From Epinephelus fuscoguttatus (Eukaryota; Chordata; Actinopteri; Perciformes; Serranidae): a stretch of 64,000 nt of DNA. The position numbers and the translations under genes were made by a program. Under the pieces are notes generated by a model. That model saw only the letters and a program-made list of their open reading frames with translations. It made no database searches and was not told the DNA's origin. Where the stretch lies: the NCBI RefSeq assembly GCF_011397635.1, contig NC_064758.1:18072513-18136512 (forward strand), in the 5' to 3' direction. Positions 39,308-51,024 of the stretch are shown here, piece after piece (within the stretch, counting starts at the first letter, position 1; the number at the start of each line of letters is the position of its first letter).

Positions 39308-40627
39308 TTTCGCCAGCAGAAAGCTGTAGGAGACAAACAGAAAGCTGAGTGTGAGGGGATTCACCTGGGTATAATTCCATGAGTAACAGGAAAATGTGTA
39401 CATTCACATGTTGATGCAGGTGCTTCAGAATAAGGCTTTAAATGCACAAAATAAGAAAAGAAAAAACATCCACATTTGGCTTTTGCATGACATCACTTCT
39501 TTCATTTGTTCCAGTCACACCTTCGTTAGTGTGAAATGGCCATAAACAGGGCATATAAACATTGCACATCTGGAGCACAAGCCCATCTAGCACAACCAGC
39601 TGCACGTACTCATCCTACCAGGCAGGTCAAAGGTCAGGAGAAACACTCTAAAACAAATATGCAGAGGCTCGAAAAACAAACACATATATCAGCAATAGAT
39701 ACATTACTTACATTATTAATACAGCAGCATGACTGTCATTCTACACCTATACACACTCTGAGAAAGGGTGGCCTGCAAGAAGACATGAGTAAATAAAAAG
39801 CATTTTGTAGAAGTCGCAGACAAGAGATTTAATTCATGTTGAATTTGTCTGGATACAGTAAATAACGGCTTACATTCCTGAAATGCTGCATGGTTTTAGG
39901 TGAGCCTCTCAGAAACAACAGCCACAACAAAAGCCCAGTAAATGACTTCAGTCTGCCCCGGCAGCTGCCATGTGTATCTCTTTGTGTTTCCAGCTTAAAG
40001 CCATTTGTCTGATGAGCAGGCTATTGCACAACCTCTGGGTCAGATGTGGGAGGGCAGCAGTACTCCTCGCCCTCCTTCCTCCCTGTGACCATGAAACCCT
40101 GCAGTATCCGCCCTTTCAACAGGGACTAATTGTGCAGCATTCCTGTGATGCTGTACGACAAACTCCGCCACTGAGACACATGTATTATAACAATAATAAT
40201 AATAACAATAATACATCTCTGTACTGAAATGTTCCAGAGACTAGTAGCTCACTAGAAATGAAAAAGTATCTTAGGTATCTGCAGTTATGAAAACAAATGT
40301 TGTTGTTTATTCAGTTTAAAAAGCTAATTAGTAAAAGACATACATGTCATGTCATAGTTTCTATGCATATATACAGATAAATGCAAAAGTTGCTTGATTC
40401 AGGTACTCTCCATTTAATTCTATACCTAACGGCTGCTTCCTGCCTCCTGACATGACATAAATATCACCTGATATCACTTTTGCTTGGAGATAAACACATG
40501 CGTTCTGGGTCAGGTGATGGTCATCCACGAGATGCACTTATATGGAATTTCAGGGCCAATAATGACAAAAATAATTATCTGTATGTTGTGACAGATATGC
40601 AAATCCCCACAAAGAACCAGGTTTTAA

Positions 40628-41279
40628 AGGTCCAGTGTATATGATTTAGTATATTCATAACTATGTTTTTTTTGCTTTATAATCACATGAAACTAAGATT
40701 TGTTGTGTTTTTGTTACCTTAAAATGAGCCCTACGGATTATGGCTGGGTGATGTCTACTGAATTGCTGTGCAATGATGTCCACAGTGAAACACAACGATG
40801 GATGATGTCATTGTGGGATTAAAACACACCGTCAGCCCAGCGGATGTGAGCGGATATTGATCAGTGATTGTGGAAAATGATGACAGCCTACACTTCACCT
40901 GGTAGATAAATAAGAATGGGTACATTTTGAAGTACCCAGTGAATGCAATTAGTGCGGCCACAAACCTGCTTGTGGACAGACAGAAGAATGGACAGACGAG
41001 GAGGAGGGGCGGGCTTCTAAATTACAAAGTAGAGCTCAGTGGGCCATGACTGACAGCCATCGACCTGGCCCTACTGCATGTGGAGCAGGTCCGCTTCCAT
41101 GCAGTCCACAAAGTTGTTCTACAGTAGCCTAGAATGGACAAATCAAACACTGGCTCTAGATAGGGCCATTCACATATTTGCATCGGCCACCATAGTTCTC
41201 TTACAACGTTGGCACATGGGAGAAGTTTCAGTTCTGCAATCTCACTGCGAGATGCCACTAAGTCCTACACGCTGGACCT
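40628..41279. mobile_element. TTAA-type MITE, AGGTCCAGTGT family
   Basis: The left end TTAAAGGTCCAGTGTATATG and the right end CCTACACGCTGGACCTTTA are inverted copies. The left TTAA (40624-40627) is intact and the right is changed to TTAC. The interior includes a GGCTGGGTGATG segment and GAGATGCCACTAAG next to the right end. Another left end of this family is at 63632. Confidence 0.7.
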
Positions 41280-42786
41280 TTACGTGCCGTTCCTAGCCCG
41301 CAGCAATGCACCAGTCAGACGTAATCAGCTGAAAATCCATGATTACAGTAACAATATTTCAATTTTCTTACTGATCAGCCAGTAATATATTGGCCACAGA
41401 TATACAGTGCATCCCCAGTCATCCTCTTTTAACATGGAAGGTGACACATTAGCCTTGCTTCCTTGGCTTTCCTCACAAGGTGGAAGGTCAAAGGTTATGT
41501 TAAACAAATGAGTTTTTCAACAGAGAGGATTCAAAACTGAGTGACACCTCCATGTCAGTGTCAGAAGGCCTCTATCCTGTTGCACAGTCCACAAGCAAAG
41601 TACTCATTCCCTTCTGGCCTCCAGCATGGATGATTCTCAGTACCCTGCAGCCCTGACTCTTCAAACAGAAATAGCATTGCAATAGGTCTGTGTAACTTTA
41701 ACAGTTAATAATCAACATTATTGTTCAAACTTAAATCTGCCTCGTCTAGCTTTCAAAACAATATTTATTATACAAATCCAGCAGTTTTTTAAATAATAAA
41801 GTCAAATGAACTACTTAACTTTGTGAAGAACTGGCGGATACTTCATGCATCATGATCACATAATAAAACAGTTCCCAGGCCATAATCACCGACAGTAAAC
41901 AGCTACATTCAAAATAAAATGTAAACACAGAATGAAAAATACACTATACATTTCTGTTCCTGTCTTTTGAGTTGAATCCTGCAGCAATTCACCTACAAAC
42001 CAGAAGTTAGTAACCCACCCCTCCTACTCATCCAGAGGGCAACACAAGTTCTCAATTTTACAATCACACTGCAATCTTATTCTCCAAAGTCCTGCTTTGT
42101 TTCACATCACTGATAAGCCTACAGTCAATGTGGGAAGTAAACAATGTCGAGCATGCATAATGCAACACAAAACCCACAACAAACAAAACAGTGACCCATG
42201 CTTCAATTTGAATATTTATGTCATCCTTAAAACAACCGACTGTGGCGTCATTTCCGCCAGTGATCCTCGGAGATGGAAGACGCTGAACAATTATGAATTC
42301 TGCCGGCAAGTACTCAGTGTCCATGAATGGAGCCACTCTCAGGCATGAATGGGGCTTTGTGTCATTTTGGTGCACAGCGAAGCAAGCCTGAAAATACAAG
42401 TGAACTCTCCCATGAGGTTAGCACTGAAGATACGCCATGGAGACAAGCAGACATGGCCATGGTATGAGCCTGTGCCACAAATCCCCTGCAGGAGGATTGT
42501 GCGTTCTGGCACTGTTGAAAGGAGAAGCCAGAGGCTGAAAAACAGTTTGTTTATCTCATGCAGGAGCCTTGATGTGTTGTCCTTGGCTGTCCCCACCCCA
42601 CTTTCTTCAGGCAACAGGCCATTCACTGACTGGACCTTTACAGATGATTTCATTATAGTGCTGGCATAAACTATGTGCTTTACATCACCTGATTACAAGT
42701 TGATGTTAATTTCGCTCTCTGCTTAGCAGGCTGCACATATATCTTATCAAATGCCTTCACCAAAACATCAGCAGGCCACAGGACTG

Positions 42787-42950
42787 AAAAATGTAGTAGT
42801 ATGTGGCCTCAAAGATCAGTGCTCAACACCAGAAATATGTCTTAAAGCAAACTGTAGTTGGTTTTAAGAAAAATGCAGTAGTATGTGGCCTAAAAGATCA
42901 GTGCTCAACACCAGAAATATGTCTTAAAGCAAACTGTAGTTGGTTTTATT
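42787..42950. repeat. 82-bp tandem duplication
   Basis: Two adjacent units beginning AAAAATG(T/C)AGTAGTATGTGG and ending GTAGTTGGTTTT are nearly identical, with ATG landmarks at 42791 and 42873, an offset of 82. Differences are only a few bases, so the duplication is recent. Confidence 0.9.
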
Positions 42951-43341
42951 AAAAAGAAATATATATAAATATGTGCTGTGACTTTCACTAGGATTTATAG
43001 TATTGTTTTATAGTCTACTAACAAACTGGACCTGTGGCTCTCGTCTCTACATGCATTGTTTTTTAATGGGTCAGACGTGTCAGGCCCGCACTGTAGTCGT
43101 AACAGGGTCAAGCCTGATATATAAAAAACATTCACCTTGCCTGATAATGAAAATTCACTGCATACAGCATGATAAAGTAAAAATATAAAAGTAAGGTGTA
43201 AAAGTGCAGTGTGTGGTGTGAAGAAGACATCTGATTGGAGAACAATCTGAAGATTTAGTTAGCTGTGACATAAGCACATTTTATCTTTTATTTTATTTCT
43301 TAATCAGCCTTGCTTATTTAATTGTTGAACTGTTGTATAAA

Positions 43342-43486
43342 AGCAATATCACACTTGAGCTTGTGATGTTGTACTGTGATATCGTCACGGCTGTGATTCG
43401 GTCGTAGGCACGAGGCTGTAGGCCGAGTGCCGAAGACAATTACAGATATCACAGTACAACATCACTCCCTCTCGTGTGATATTGCT
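43342..43486. mobile_element. Short hairpin (foldback) element
   Basis: The 42-bp arms 43342-43383 and 43445-43486 are inverted copies: AGCAATATCACAC, a variable octamer, then GTGATGTTGTACTGTGATATC. A GC-rich 61-base loop contains further inverted pieces (GGCACGAGGC and GCCGAGTGCC). It is non-coding, flanked by AT-rich DNA, and probably a MITE, though a structured RNA is possible. Confidence 0.75.
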
Positions 43487-44524
43487 TAATTATTCTGGAT
43501 TGTGAAACAGTGTGTGGGAATGCAATCATTTTATTCATATTTTTGCATACTGGAAAACTGCACAGCCCACCTGGCTAATATATGCCACACACCGACATGC
43601 CTATCAACTATGTAACATAATTTTTTTTTATATTTTTACACTTTTTGTTTCTTTTTTCTGACTTCTCATTCTACTCTTATTTTAATTCTGTTTTAAGGCA
43701 CACTAGCCTTATTAGCACAGCCTCAGGACAATGCCACCTCACATTTTACTGCACAGTATTGTATGACCATGTGAAAAAAAAGCCTTTGAATCTGAATCAT
43801 TGAATTAAGACTTAAATTGGACTGTGGGGCTAATACTGGTGAATCATTAGAGTCTGGGATTGGCCCGTTTCATTCCTGAGCTATATTGAAGTTTACACAA
43901 TAACAGTCACGCAGTGTTTTATGATACCATCATTTAAACAGAGTATTAACACGTATTTGGTTATTGAAACTGATCAGGTAGGTGACAGAAAAGACAGAAT
44001 TACAGCAGAGCTGATTCTCATTTGCTTACAACCTACAAGTTCCAAAGTAGCAAATTTTCCACATAATCAGAGTGACAGCTGTAGACTGTAATTTTGACTC
44101 AGTTTTGCTTTAAAGAAATCACTTGAGTCATTCACAAATTTGCATTAATAATTTGGTAATGTTACAATTCCTACAGTCCAACATTTTTATAAAGGGTGGG
44201 ATCAAAACAACTGTCCAAATTTTATTTCCTCTGGCACGTTCATATCCAAAAAAAGAAAAAAACATATAAAAATGACTTAAGAAAGCTGAGAGAGTCATTC
44301 ACGTGGGTAATGGGTAGTTAACATAAGCAACCACTTAAAACTAAAATTCAATACTGTTAACAATGTTTAGCATTAACTTCATATGATTTTATTTAAATTT
44401 TAGAGTATTCTAAATAACTAGGGTATCAAGACTAGGCTACCACCTATTTCAGAACATTTTAAATCATATTGTCACAGATTAAAATACACATTCTGTAGTT
44501 CCTTTGCAGTAGAAATATACGTAG

Positions 44525-45130
44525 CTAGAGATATAGCTAGATAGCCTACAGATAGATAAGTAGATAGATATTACATAGATACATGTATAGATAGGCCTAC
44601 AGTAGCCTACATGTATATACAGTAGAAATATACTAGATAGCATTAGTGTAACTCAGTACAGCTACACAAGTACTGTACTTGAGTATACATTTCAGATACC
44701 TGTATTTTACTTATTTTAATCATATTTTAATCTCACGCCACTTTATACTTCTACTCCATAATACCTTAGAAGGAAATGCTGGAGCCTGCAATTTACTCTG
44801 CTTCGATAATTTGATTACTTTAGTTACTAGATGATTAGGAAATTAAGATATTTGCACACAAAAACTTACAAGAACAGCTGATATGATCAGTTGACTGATT
44901 GACAGAAAATGAATAGGCCATTCTAGTCATAATAAAAAACATTTTGTGGTTCCAGACTTACAAATATGAGGATTTGCTGCCTTTACTTTTTTCTTTTTTA
45001 AATCTATTACTACATTAACCTATATATTTTGACTGATTAAACTGATTTGGAGTAGCCAGTATCTACTTTTATTGACCTACCTAAAGTACATTTACCTGGT
45101 TTTATTTACGTTTTTACTGCAGAACTTTAT
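44525..45130. repeat. Degenerate TAGA repeat followed by an 'ACTTGAGTATA' dispersed repeat
   Basis: 44525-44640 is a broken (TAGA)n tract. From about 44645, GTACTGTACTTGAGTATACA and CCACTTTATACTTCTACTCC recall a high-copy teleost repeat with AAGTACT-rich ends. Boundaries are uncertain. Confidence 0.5.
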
Positions 45131-45195
45131 CTTGTAAATAAAATTATCATCAGTATTTAAATTAAATTTAACCAAACTCCACACACCACTATTTT

Positions 45196-45450
45196 AGCGT
45201 TGACGTCAGCGCCTCCTAGCGGCTGGCCGGGGATCCGCCGAGCGGACTCACCCATCACGCCTCGACGGGACTTCTCTTGGCGGACATCAAGAACCGTGCA
45301 GCGGGTCAAGAGAGCAGCCTGTCCCGCTGCTCACAGAAAAATGACCCGGAGAGACGAGCTGAACCAGTCGACACAGTTCAACCAAAGCGTCTTTACAAAG
45401 AAACAACACAGGTAACTTTGTACCAAACGTTAACGTTTAGACGTTAACGT
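45196..45450 (+). promoter_or_regulatory. CpG-rich promoter-like segment with perfect CRE
   Basis: TGACGTCA, the full cAMP-response palindrome, is at 45201-45208. It is followed by CpG-rich sequence (GGCCGGGGATCCGCCGAGCGG) and two AACGTTAACGT palindromes (45425-45438 and 45441-45450). This stands out from AT-rich surroundings. It could drive the exon at 45341, the distal first exon of errfi1 on the other strand, or both. Confidence 0.55.
45341..45411 (+). CDS. Possible first coding exon of an unidentified gene
   Basis: An ATG at 45341 opens 23 codons plus two bases (MTRRDELNQSTQF...TKKQHR) ending in a good donor, CACAG|GTAACT. It lies in the CpG-rich promoter-like segment. I do not recognise the peptide. 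It leaves phase 2, which does not fit the coiled-coil exon at 55593, which needs phase 1, so a missing exon would be required to link them. Confidence 0.3.
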
Positions 45451-45960
45451 GAAGTTTGGCAGGAGGAGTAACGTTACAGTCCGGTGTGGCTTTATCAGTT
45501 AACTATGATTTAAAAGAGCAGGCTCCCCTGTTCACATCATATCAACACTCGCTCAGTTTAAAGCCTGTTTTTTTGCTTTTATGTCAAATAACTTTCTCAT
45601 TTAAAGAGCTAACTGTAAGGAGGTCTTACCGTTAAACCGCAGACTACTTGTCCATCACGTAAAGCCGGCTCGGTCGTCTTGTTCCGTTACACTGTGAGAT
45701 AATGTATCTGTATGGTAGTAGTCAGTCTCCCAGTCAAAACTGAACCATGTGCAACATCCCTCCTCTGTCAACAACACCGGGAGGTGAAACTCGTTTTGTC
45801 AGCGTGACGCGGGTTTCCACATCTCCTTATAAATGCATGCAGCACCCCGAGCACGTTACTGTAACTCCACCCAGTCCGCCTTAAAGGGAAAAAATCCCCC
45901 TAAAAGATGAAAACCATTAGGAAAAACTAAAACCATTAGGGAAGGTACTTTATAAACTAG

Positions 45961-47092
45961 CAGTGATGGAAAATAACTGGGGTTCTCTGTACTTTACTTA
46001 AATATTCACATGAATTTAAAAAGTTATGTTTAATTTAGTTTTAACCCACTGCATTTAACAGACAGATGTGGATACCACCTGACATGTTTCACCCACTCAA
46101 ACACCATTACAGACCAAGTTCCCCCCTCATGGCAACAGCACTCCCCAATGGCAGTGGCCCCCCAGCAGGAAAAGGTACCATGCCACACCACAGAAACTGT
46201 TTAGAAATGACCTGTGGACATGACAAAGAGCTCAAGGTGTCGACCTGGCTTCTAAATTTCCCAGGTCCCAATCTGCTTAAGGATTCTTGTGATGTGCCCG
46301 TACCCCAGATGTACCCCTAATCCAAGGTGGGGCCTTCTTGGATCGGACTTGGCTCCGACCTGTCAAGGCATGGACACAGGATCTCTGGGAGTGTCCTGTG
46401 GTGTCTGGCATCAGTGCGTTGGCAGCAGATCCATTTAGTCCAGTGGGTTGTGAGGTGGGTAATGTCACGTGCCACAGATGCTCATTCAGATTGGGATCTG
46501 GGGAATTTGGAGGCCAGATTGACACTTGGAGGTTTTTGTCACAGTCCTTGGGCCATTCCTGAGCGATGTTTGCAGTGTGGCATGGTGCATTACCCTGCTG
46601 GGGGCCACTGCCATTGGGGAGTACTGTTGCCATGAGGAGGAGGGGGGTACCTGGTCTGCAACAGTGTTTGAGTGGGTGGAACATGTCAGGTGGTATCCAC
46701 ATGAATGTCAGAACATAGGGTTTCCCAGAAGAACAATGCAGCAGAACAAAATAATCAAAGTTATTCACTTCACCTGTCAGTGGTTTTAATGTTTTGGCTG
46801 ATCAGTGTAGTCACCAACTACTCTTTAATGTAAAGAAAACACACACATACACATGATAGTGTGTATATGATGCTTTGCTCTTGTTTAAACTACCAAGCAG
46901 TATATAAAAAGTTTAAATCAGCTCTTGTTAAACCAGCCACTACATTAAAATGGCACTTGTACAGGAATACATCAGCAGTAATCCAATAACACAGCCATTC
47001 AGCATAATACGTTTGATACTTGAGCTCCTCAATACATTCATGATTTTGACTGATGGCGTATTTAAAGGATCTGAATGCCTCCTCCACCACTG
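45961..47092. mobile_element. Dispersed element with CAGTG(G)TGGA ends, split by a Tc1-derived insertion
   Basis: The left end CAGTGATGGAAAATAACT and the right end GGATCTGAATGCCTCCTCCACCACTG fit the two ends of one high-copy teleost repeat. The middle (about 46055-46809) is Tc1-derived. The reverse-strand reading of 46890-47090 is open by chance and is part of this repeat. Confidence 0.55.
46055..46809. mobile_element. Two head-to-head Tc1 transposase fragments
   Basis: Plus strand 46066-46320 and minus strand 46768-46277 both encode WIPPDMFHPLKH and onward, i.e. the same part of a Tc1-type transposase in opposite directions. The minus copy has QQGNAPCHTANIAQEW (the D of QQDNAPCH is G) and SPDPNLNEHLW around the third catalytic residue. 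The right end GGCTGATCAGTGTA is a Tc1-like terminus with TA. Both are dead fragments. Confidence 0.75.
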
Positions 47093-48239
47093 TACCAGAG
47101 AAAAGGTTGTCAGCCTGGTGGATTTTCAGTTCAAACTTTGGGTCAGATCAGCCCATACTCACACAGAATCCCACTGAAGGTGCACCTGTCACCACATGCG
47201 TCCTTATTGCCAGTGAAATAGAAAAATTATGGACGTCAGTGACAGACGTGACGACTTCAAGGCTCTAACTTAGCAAAAATGTAAAAAATGCAATATTTTT
47301 GAGCACTTGACATTTAAGTTATTCTGGTATAAACCAAAATACTAATAGTGTTTGATACTGTTCATAAATCAGACAGACAGTTTTTGCAATGTTTCCCCAA
47401 CACGAGGTCACTTTGGGTCAAATAGCAACTCCGCCCGGGGACATCCAGAATTAGAATAATAATCATTTTATCTGCATTGTGTAATGAGTGTATGGGAAAT
47501 TGCCCTTCATAAGGCAGTAAACAATTTTGGCGTGACCTGTGTGGGAGTCAGAGAGCGCGTGGGTGGCTTTTGGCGCAAGTACAATAAATGACTGATAGAG
47601 AGGAACAAGTACAAGATTGGCAGCCCAGTTATGGTTCATGAGGACTTGTTTTGAAGCCTGCATGTCACATAGGAGTTCACTGTCTGTGTTTGTCTTCACC
47701 CACGCTGTGAGAGGCAAGAGGACAATACAGGAGGCCATTTACTAGAAAATAACAGGGAAGTGAGTGCAGGCCATTTTTGTTTTCACCAGAGTCCAGACCA
47801 CACTGAGTCTACAGTCTTCCTCCAGACTGCCAAGCGATATTTTTACTGTGGTTACAATCCAAATAAATCCTAGATAAATATACACATTACAGTGCTGAAT
47901 AAAATAACCACCTTGTAAAAGAGAGATGTCATTTTACCCTGTGACCTCCCTTCCTTCTCTCCTATTGTTCAGTTTTTCCACTGTTTTGATCCTTACTGGG
48001 ATGGAATAAGGAGTGCCTTACACCTATATACCTACTGTAAATCACAGCCCCGCAGAATACATACACCACATGTGATGTGCTGCTATTGCTGCAATAACTG
48101 TCTCTCTCCTGCGTAATTTGTTTGCTCAAAGGAATACTCATACATTTTAGCAAATAAGCTGTTTCATCCACTTCCTGTTGTGCAATGAAGTGGTTGGTAT
48201 CACACCTGATTCCGCTGTGACATAAAGAGGAGAGTCTAG

Positions 48240-48975
48240 TTGTCGCCCTGTATGGCAAGTGTAAGACTTTGTCTTTGAAGAGTAATGGTGTAACTTACAT
48301 CTTGAATTTGAAACTCTTGCGGACTTGAGTCACATGACTTGTACTCGCGTCTGACTCGAGTCAAATATATTGACTTTATACTTGATTTGACAAAATTGAA
48401 AAAGACTTGAAACTCCACTTGGACTTTAGCACCAATGACCCGTGACCTCACATGGACTTGAGACTTTTGACTTGAAAATAATTGATACCATCCCTCAAGC
48501 AAAGATTAAGAAGTATGTTATTTAAAAAATGTGCCAAAATTAATTAATGTCCCTTCATTTCCTGAATGAACATCAACACTTTTCGTTCCCAGCGACACTT
48601 AGCTAACTTTACATTACCGAGCACTAGCTGAAAAAAATTATACCAGATATTTTCATTTGTGTACAAACACAATGCGATGGTCAACAAAAACAGTAAAACA
48701 AAATGCAGTATGCAAAACATACAGGTTGAAAATTAAAGATGGAGGTAGACCAACTGCCAACAAACCTGTTTTAATAAATAAAATCAAAGCATTCATGATT
48801 TTTGTAAATTCAATAAACCATTCTCTGTTGTCAAAATGGGATTACACTTGGCAAAGAGGGATTATGACTTGTTTAGAACTCGAAATTCAAAGTTTTGGAT
48901 TTTAGATTTGAGTTGGGACTCAAGTTGAAAGTCTTGAGACTTACTTGTGACTTTGTCCCACCTCTGCTTAATACT
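48240..48975. repeat. Dispersed repeat rich in GACTTGA
   Basis: GGACTTGAGTCACATGACTTG, ACTTGGACTTTAG and GACTTGAGACTTTTGACTTG recur at 48310-48480, with inverted counterparts at 48890-48960 (ACTCAAGTTGAAAGTCTTGA). It looks like the two ends of one non-autonomous DNA element. No target duplication was identified. Confidence 0.5.
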
Positions 48976-50254
48976 GTCAATCCCTTTAAAGGTCTTTGTC
49001 CCATGATTTTTTCTGTTTTCTGGACACGCAGATTTTGTGCTCTGCTGTTGCTCCGCGTCCCTCTGTGGGCGCTTGTGGCGACCCAGGATGCTCAGAGCTG
49101 TGGGGGTTGTTGTCAGGGTGGGCCAGTCTCCCACAGGGGAGGTCAAGTCATTTCCTGCTCTGAGAGACCTCCGTCCCTCACAGCTGTCAGTGCAGTCAGA
49201 AGCCCACCTCCCACATCTGTAATCCCCCCACCCTCCTTTTTTTGTGCTTTTTTTCAAAGCTGTGATGGATTGCTGTTAAGGAACTCCCTCACGCTGCTGC
49301 AAAATAAAAGATGGCTCATCAAAGCTGAAATCAGAGCCTTCTGTTTATGATTTTTTTATGAGCTAAATTTCGATTAAAGACTATAGTGGCAATACAAGTT
49401 GGTGACAGCGACAATAATTCCTGAAATATCAGGCTGGATTGGTTGAGCAGATCTGTTTCTGTGAAAAGCAGATAACCCCTGAAATGAGAAATATCTCAGA
49501 AGATAAATGTCTGCCCACCACTCATTTAACAACATCCCAAGCTGGAATAGGAAACGAAGTAAGTAGGTGTTAACATACGTGTTCTGTGGTAAATACATTT
49601 GTGTAGGTTGATGTGCTGACATGGTGACACAGGGAATTCTCTTATAGAGGAACCAGCTGTGTACAAACATGTAATAGTAATTAGAGCCCCGTTACAGACT
49701 GCAGTCAGACGAGCCTGCTGCTGTTTTCAAAGTCATGGTCGACTTGTCTTATGTTTGAGTTTCACATTCCTCTTAATCGTCGTTCCTGTGAATCACTGTT
49801 AGAGGTTCGAACAAATATAAGACTTGTATCAGTGGTACGTTAATTAAATGTAAACATTTGAAATAGATTATTTGATAAAAGTTCCTGAGTTACTGCTGCT
49901 ACACATATGTAAGAAGTTAAAATTCTTATCCATTAAATCAAGAATTTCTGAGTGGATGAGTAAACCCTGTAAAAGGGCAGCAGAGCAGAAACATGGGGCA
50001 TCGTCATCCAGTGTGTTGTAATAAGTCATTGTTGCAATGAGTGCGTAAAACCAGAGAGAAATTCTTATGAAAAACAGTTATCACAGCACCTCTGTCCTGC
50101 CACCCACCTCTTCCCTCAGCCTGACATGAAACAGTTATGTTAGATGTTTCAATTTCAGAGCAGACTGCCAAACAAAGGGTACGGTATATACATCTTTTTA
50201 TGAAATTTAATTTAAGAAATGAGACCCGAATAGATTTAGAAAAGTTATAATTAA

Positions 50255-51024
50255 AGGACAGTTCATCCCCAAATCAAAAATATTTTTTTCTCTTACCTGT
50301 AGTATCAGTCTCTCAGTCTAGATTATTTAGGTGTTGGAGATATTGTAGCAATGCCTGCCTTTTCTCCAATATAAAGGAACTAGATGGCACTTGGCTTGTG
50401 CTCCCCAAAACTCTAAAAACAAATAAATCAATAAAACATTTCAAAAACTCAACAGCAATGTCTCTTTCCAGAGAGTATGATGAGGTTACTCGAGATAAAT
50501 CACAGACCTTGTTGTGAGCAGTTTCATGTAGGAACTATTTTCTGTCTACTGACCAACACACGCCAACTGTAACACTGCTCAGAAGGAAGTGTGCATCTAC
50601 TTATGAATGAGAGGTTATGCTCATGAAACTGTGAGATGTAAACATTAATGGCATCCTCCTTGGCTGAGCTGTAATGTTAGCTAGCTCAGTGGTGCTAAAT
50701 GAACTAGGAGTAGATGCATGCTTCCGTCTGCTCAGTGATACGGTTGGCAGGTGATCAAGCTCTGTAGGAAGAAAATAGTTCCTACATGAAACTGCTCACA
50801 ACAAAGTCTGTGGATTATCTTGAGTAACTGGGTCATGATTTCTGGAAAGAGACATTGCTGTTGAGTTTTTCAAATGTATTTTCTTGGCACCTTGAGTGAA
50901 GGCAGACATCTCTACGTCCGATATCTCCAAATTTCAGCAACTCACACCAAATAATCCAGATTATTAAATATCACTACAGGTAAGAGAAAAAAATGTGTTT
51001 TTTATTTTGGGGTGAACTGTCCCT
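50255..51024. mobile_element. TTAA-type foldback MITE, AGGGACAGTTCACC family, copy 2
   Basis: Intact TTAA at 50251-50254 and 51025-51028. The ends AGGACAGTTCATCCCC and GGGGTGAACTGTCCCT are inverted. Subterminal TCTTACCTGTAGT and ACTACAGGTAAGAG also pair, as do interior halves around GCAGTTTCATGTAGGAAC. It is the best preserved of the three copies. Confidence 0.8.

Larger units (their letters stand above)
39324..45180. other. Upstream of errfi1 coding exons: likely long 5' intron or intergenic DNA with repeats
   Basis: No exon could be supported in this 5.9-kb stretch. It holds an AAT/AAC-type microsatellite at about 40188-40213, a TTAA MITE (40628-41279), an 82-bp tandem duplication (42787-42950), a foldback (43342-43486) and a degenerate repeat near 44640-45130. 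Short ORFs such as 42064-42399 look accidental. Confidence 0.5.

Noticed and set aside
45200-45340. N-terminal extension of the 45341 exon to 45200
   Set aside because: It would need a TTG start; the first ATG in frame is at 45341.
46890-47090. 66-codon minus-strand frame resembling a protein
   Set aside because: It lies in the right half of a dispersed repeat and is not linked to any exon.
48862-49350. Overlapping open frames on both strands (131 and 151 codons)
   Set aside because: They overlap each other and the edge of a dispersed repeat; neither translation has family motifs.
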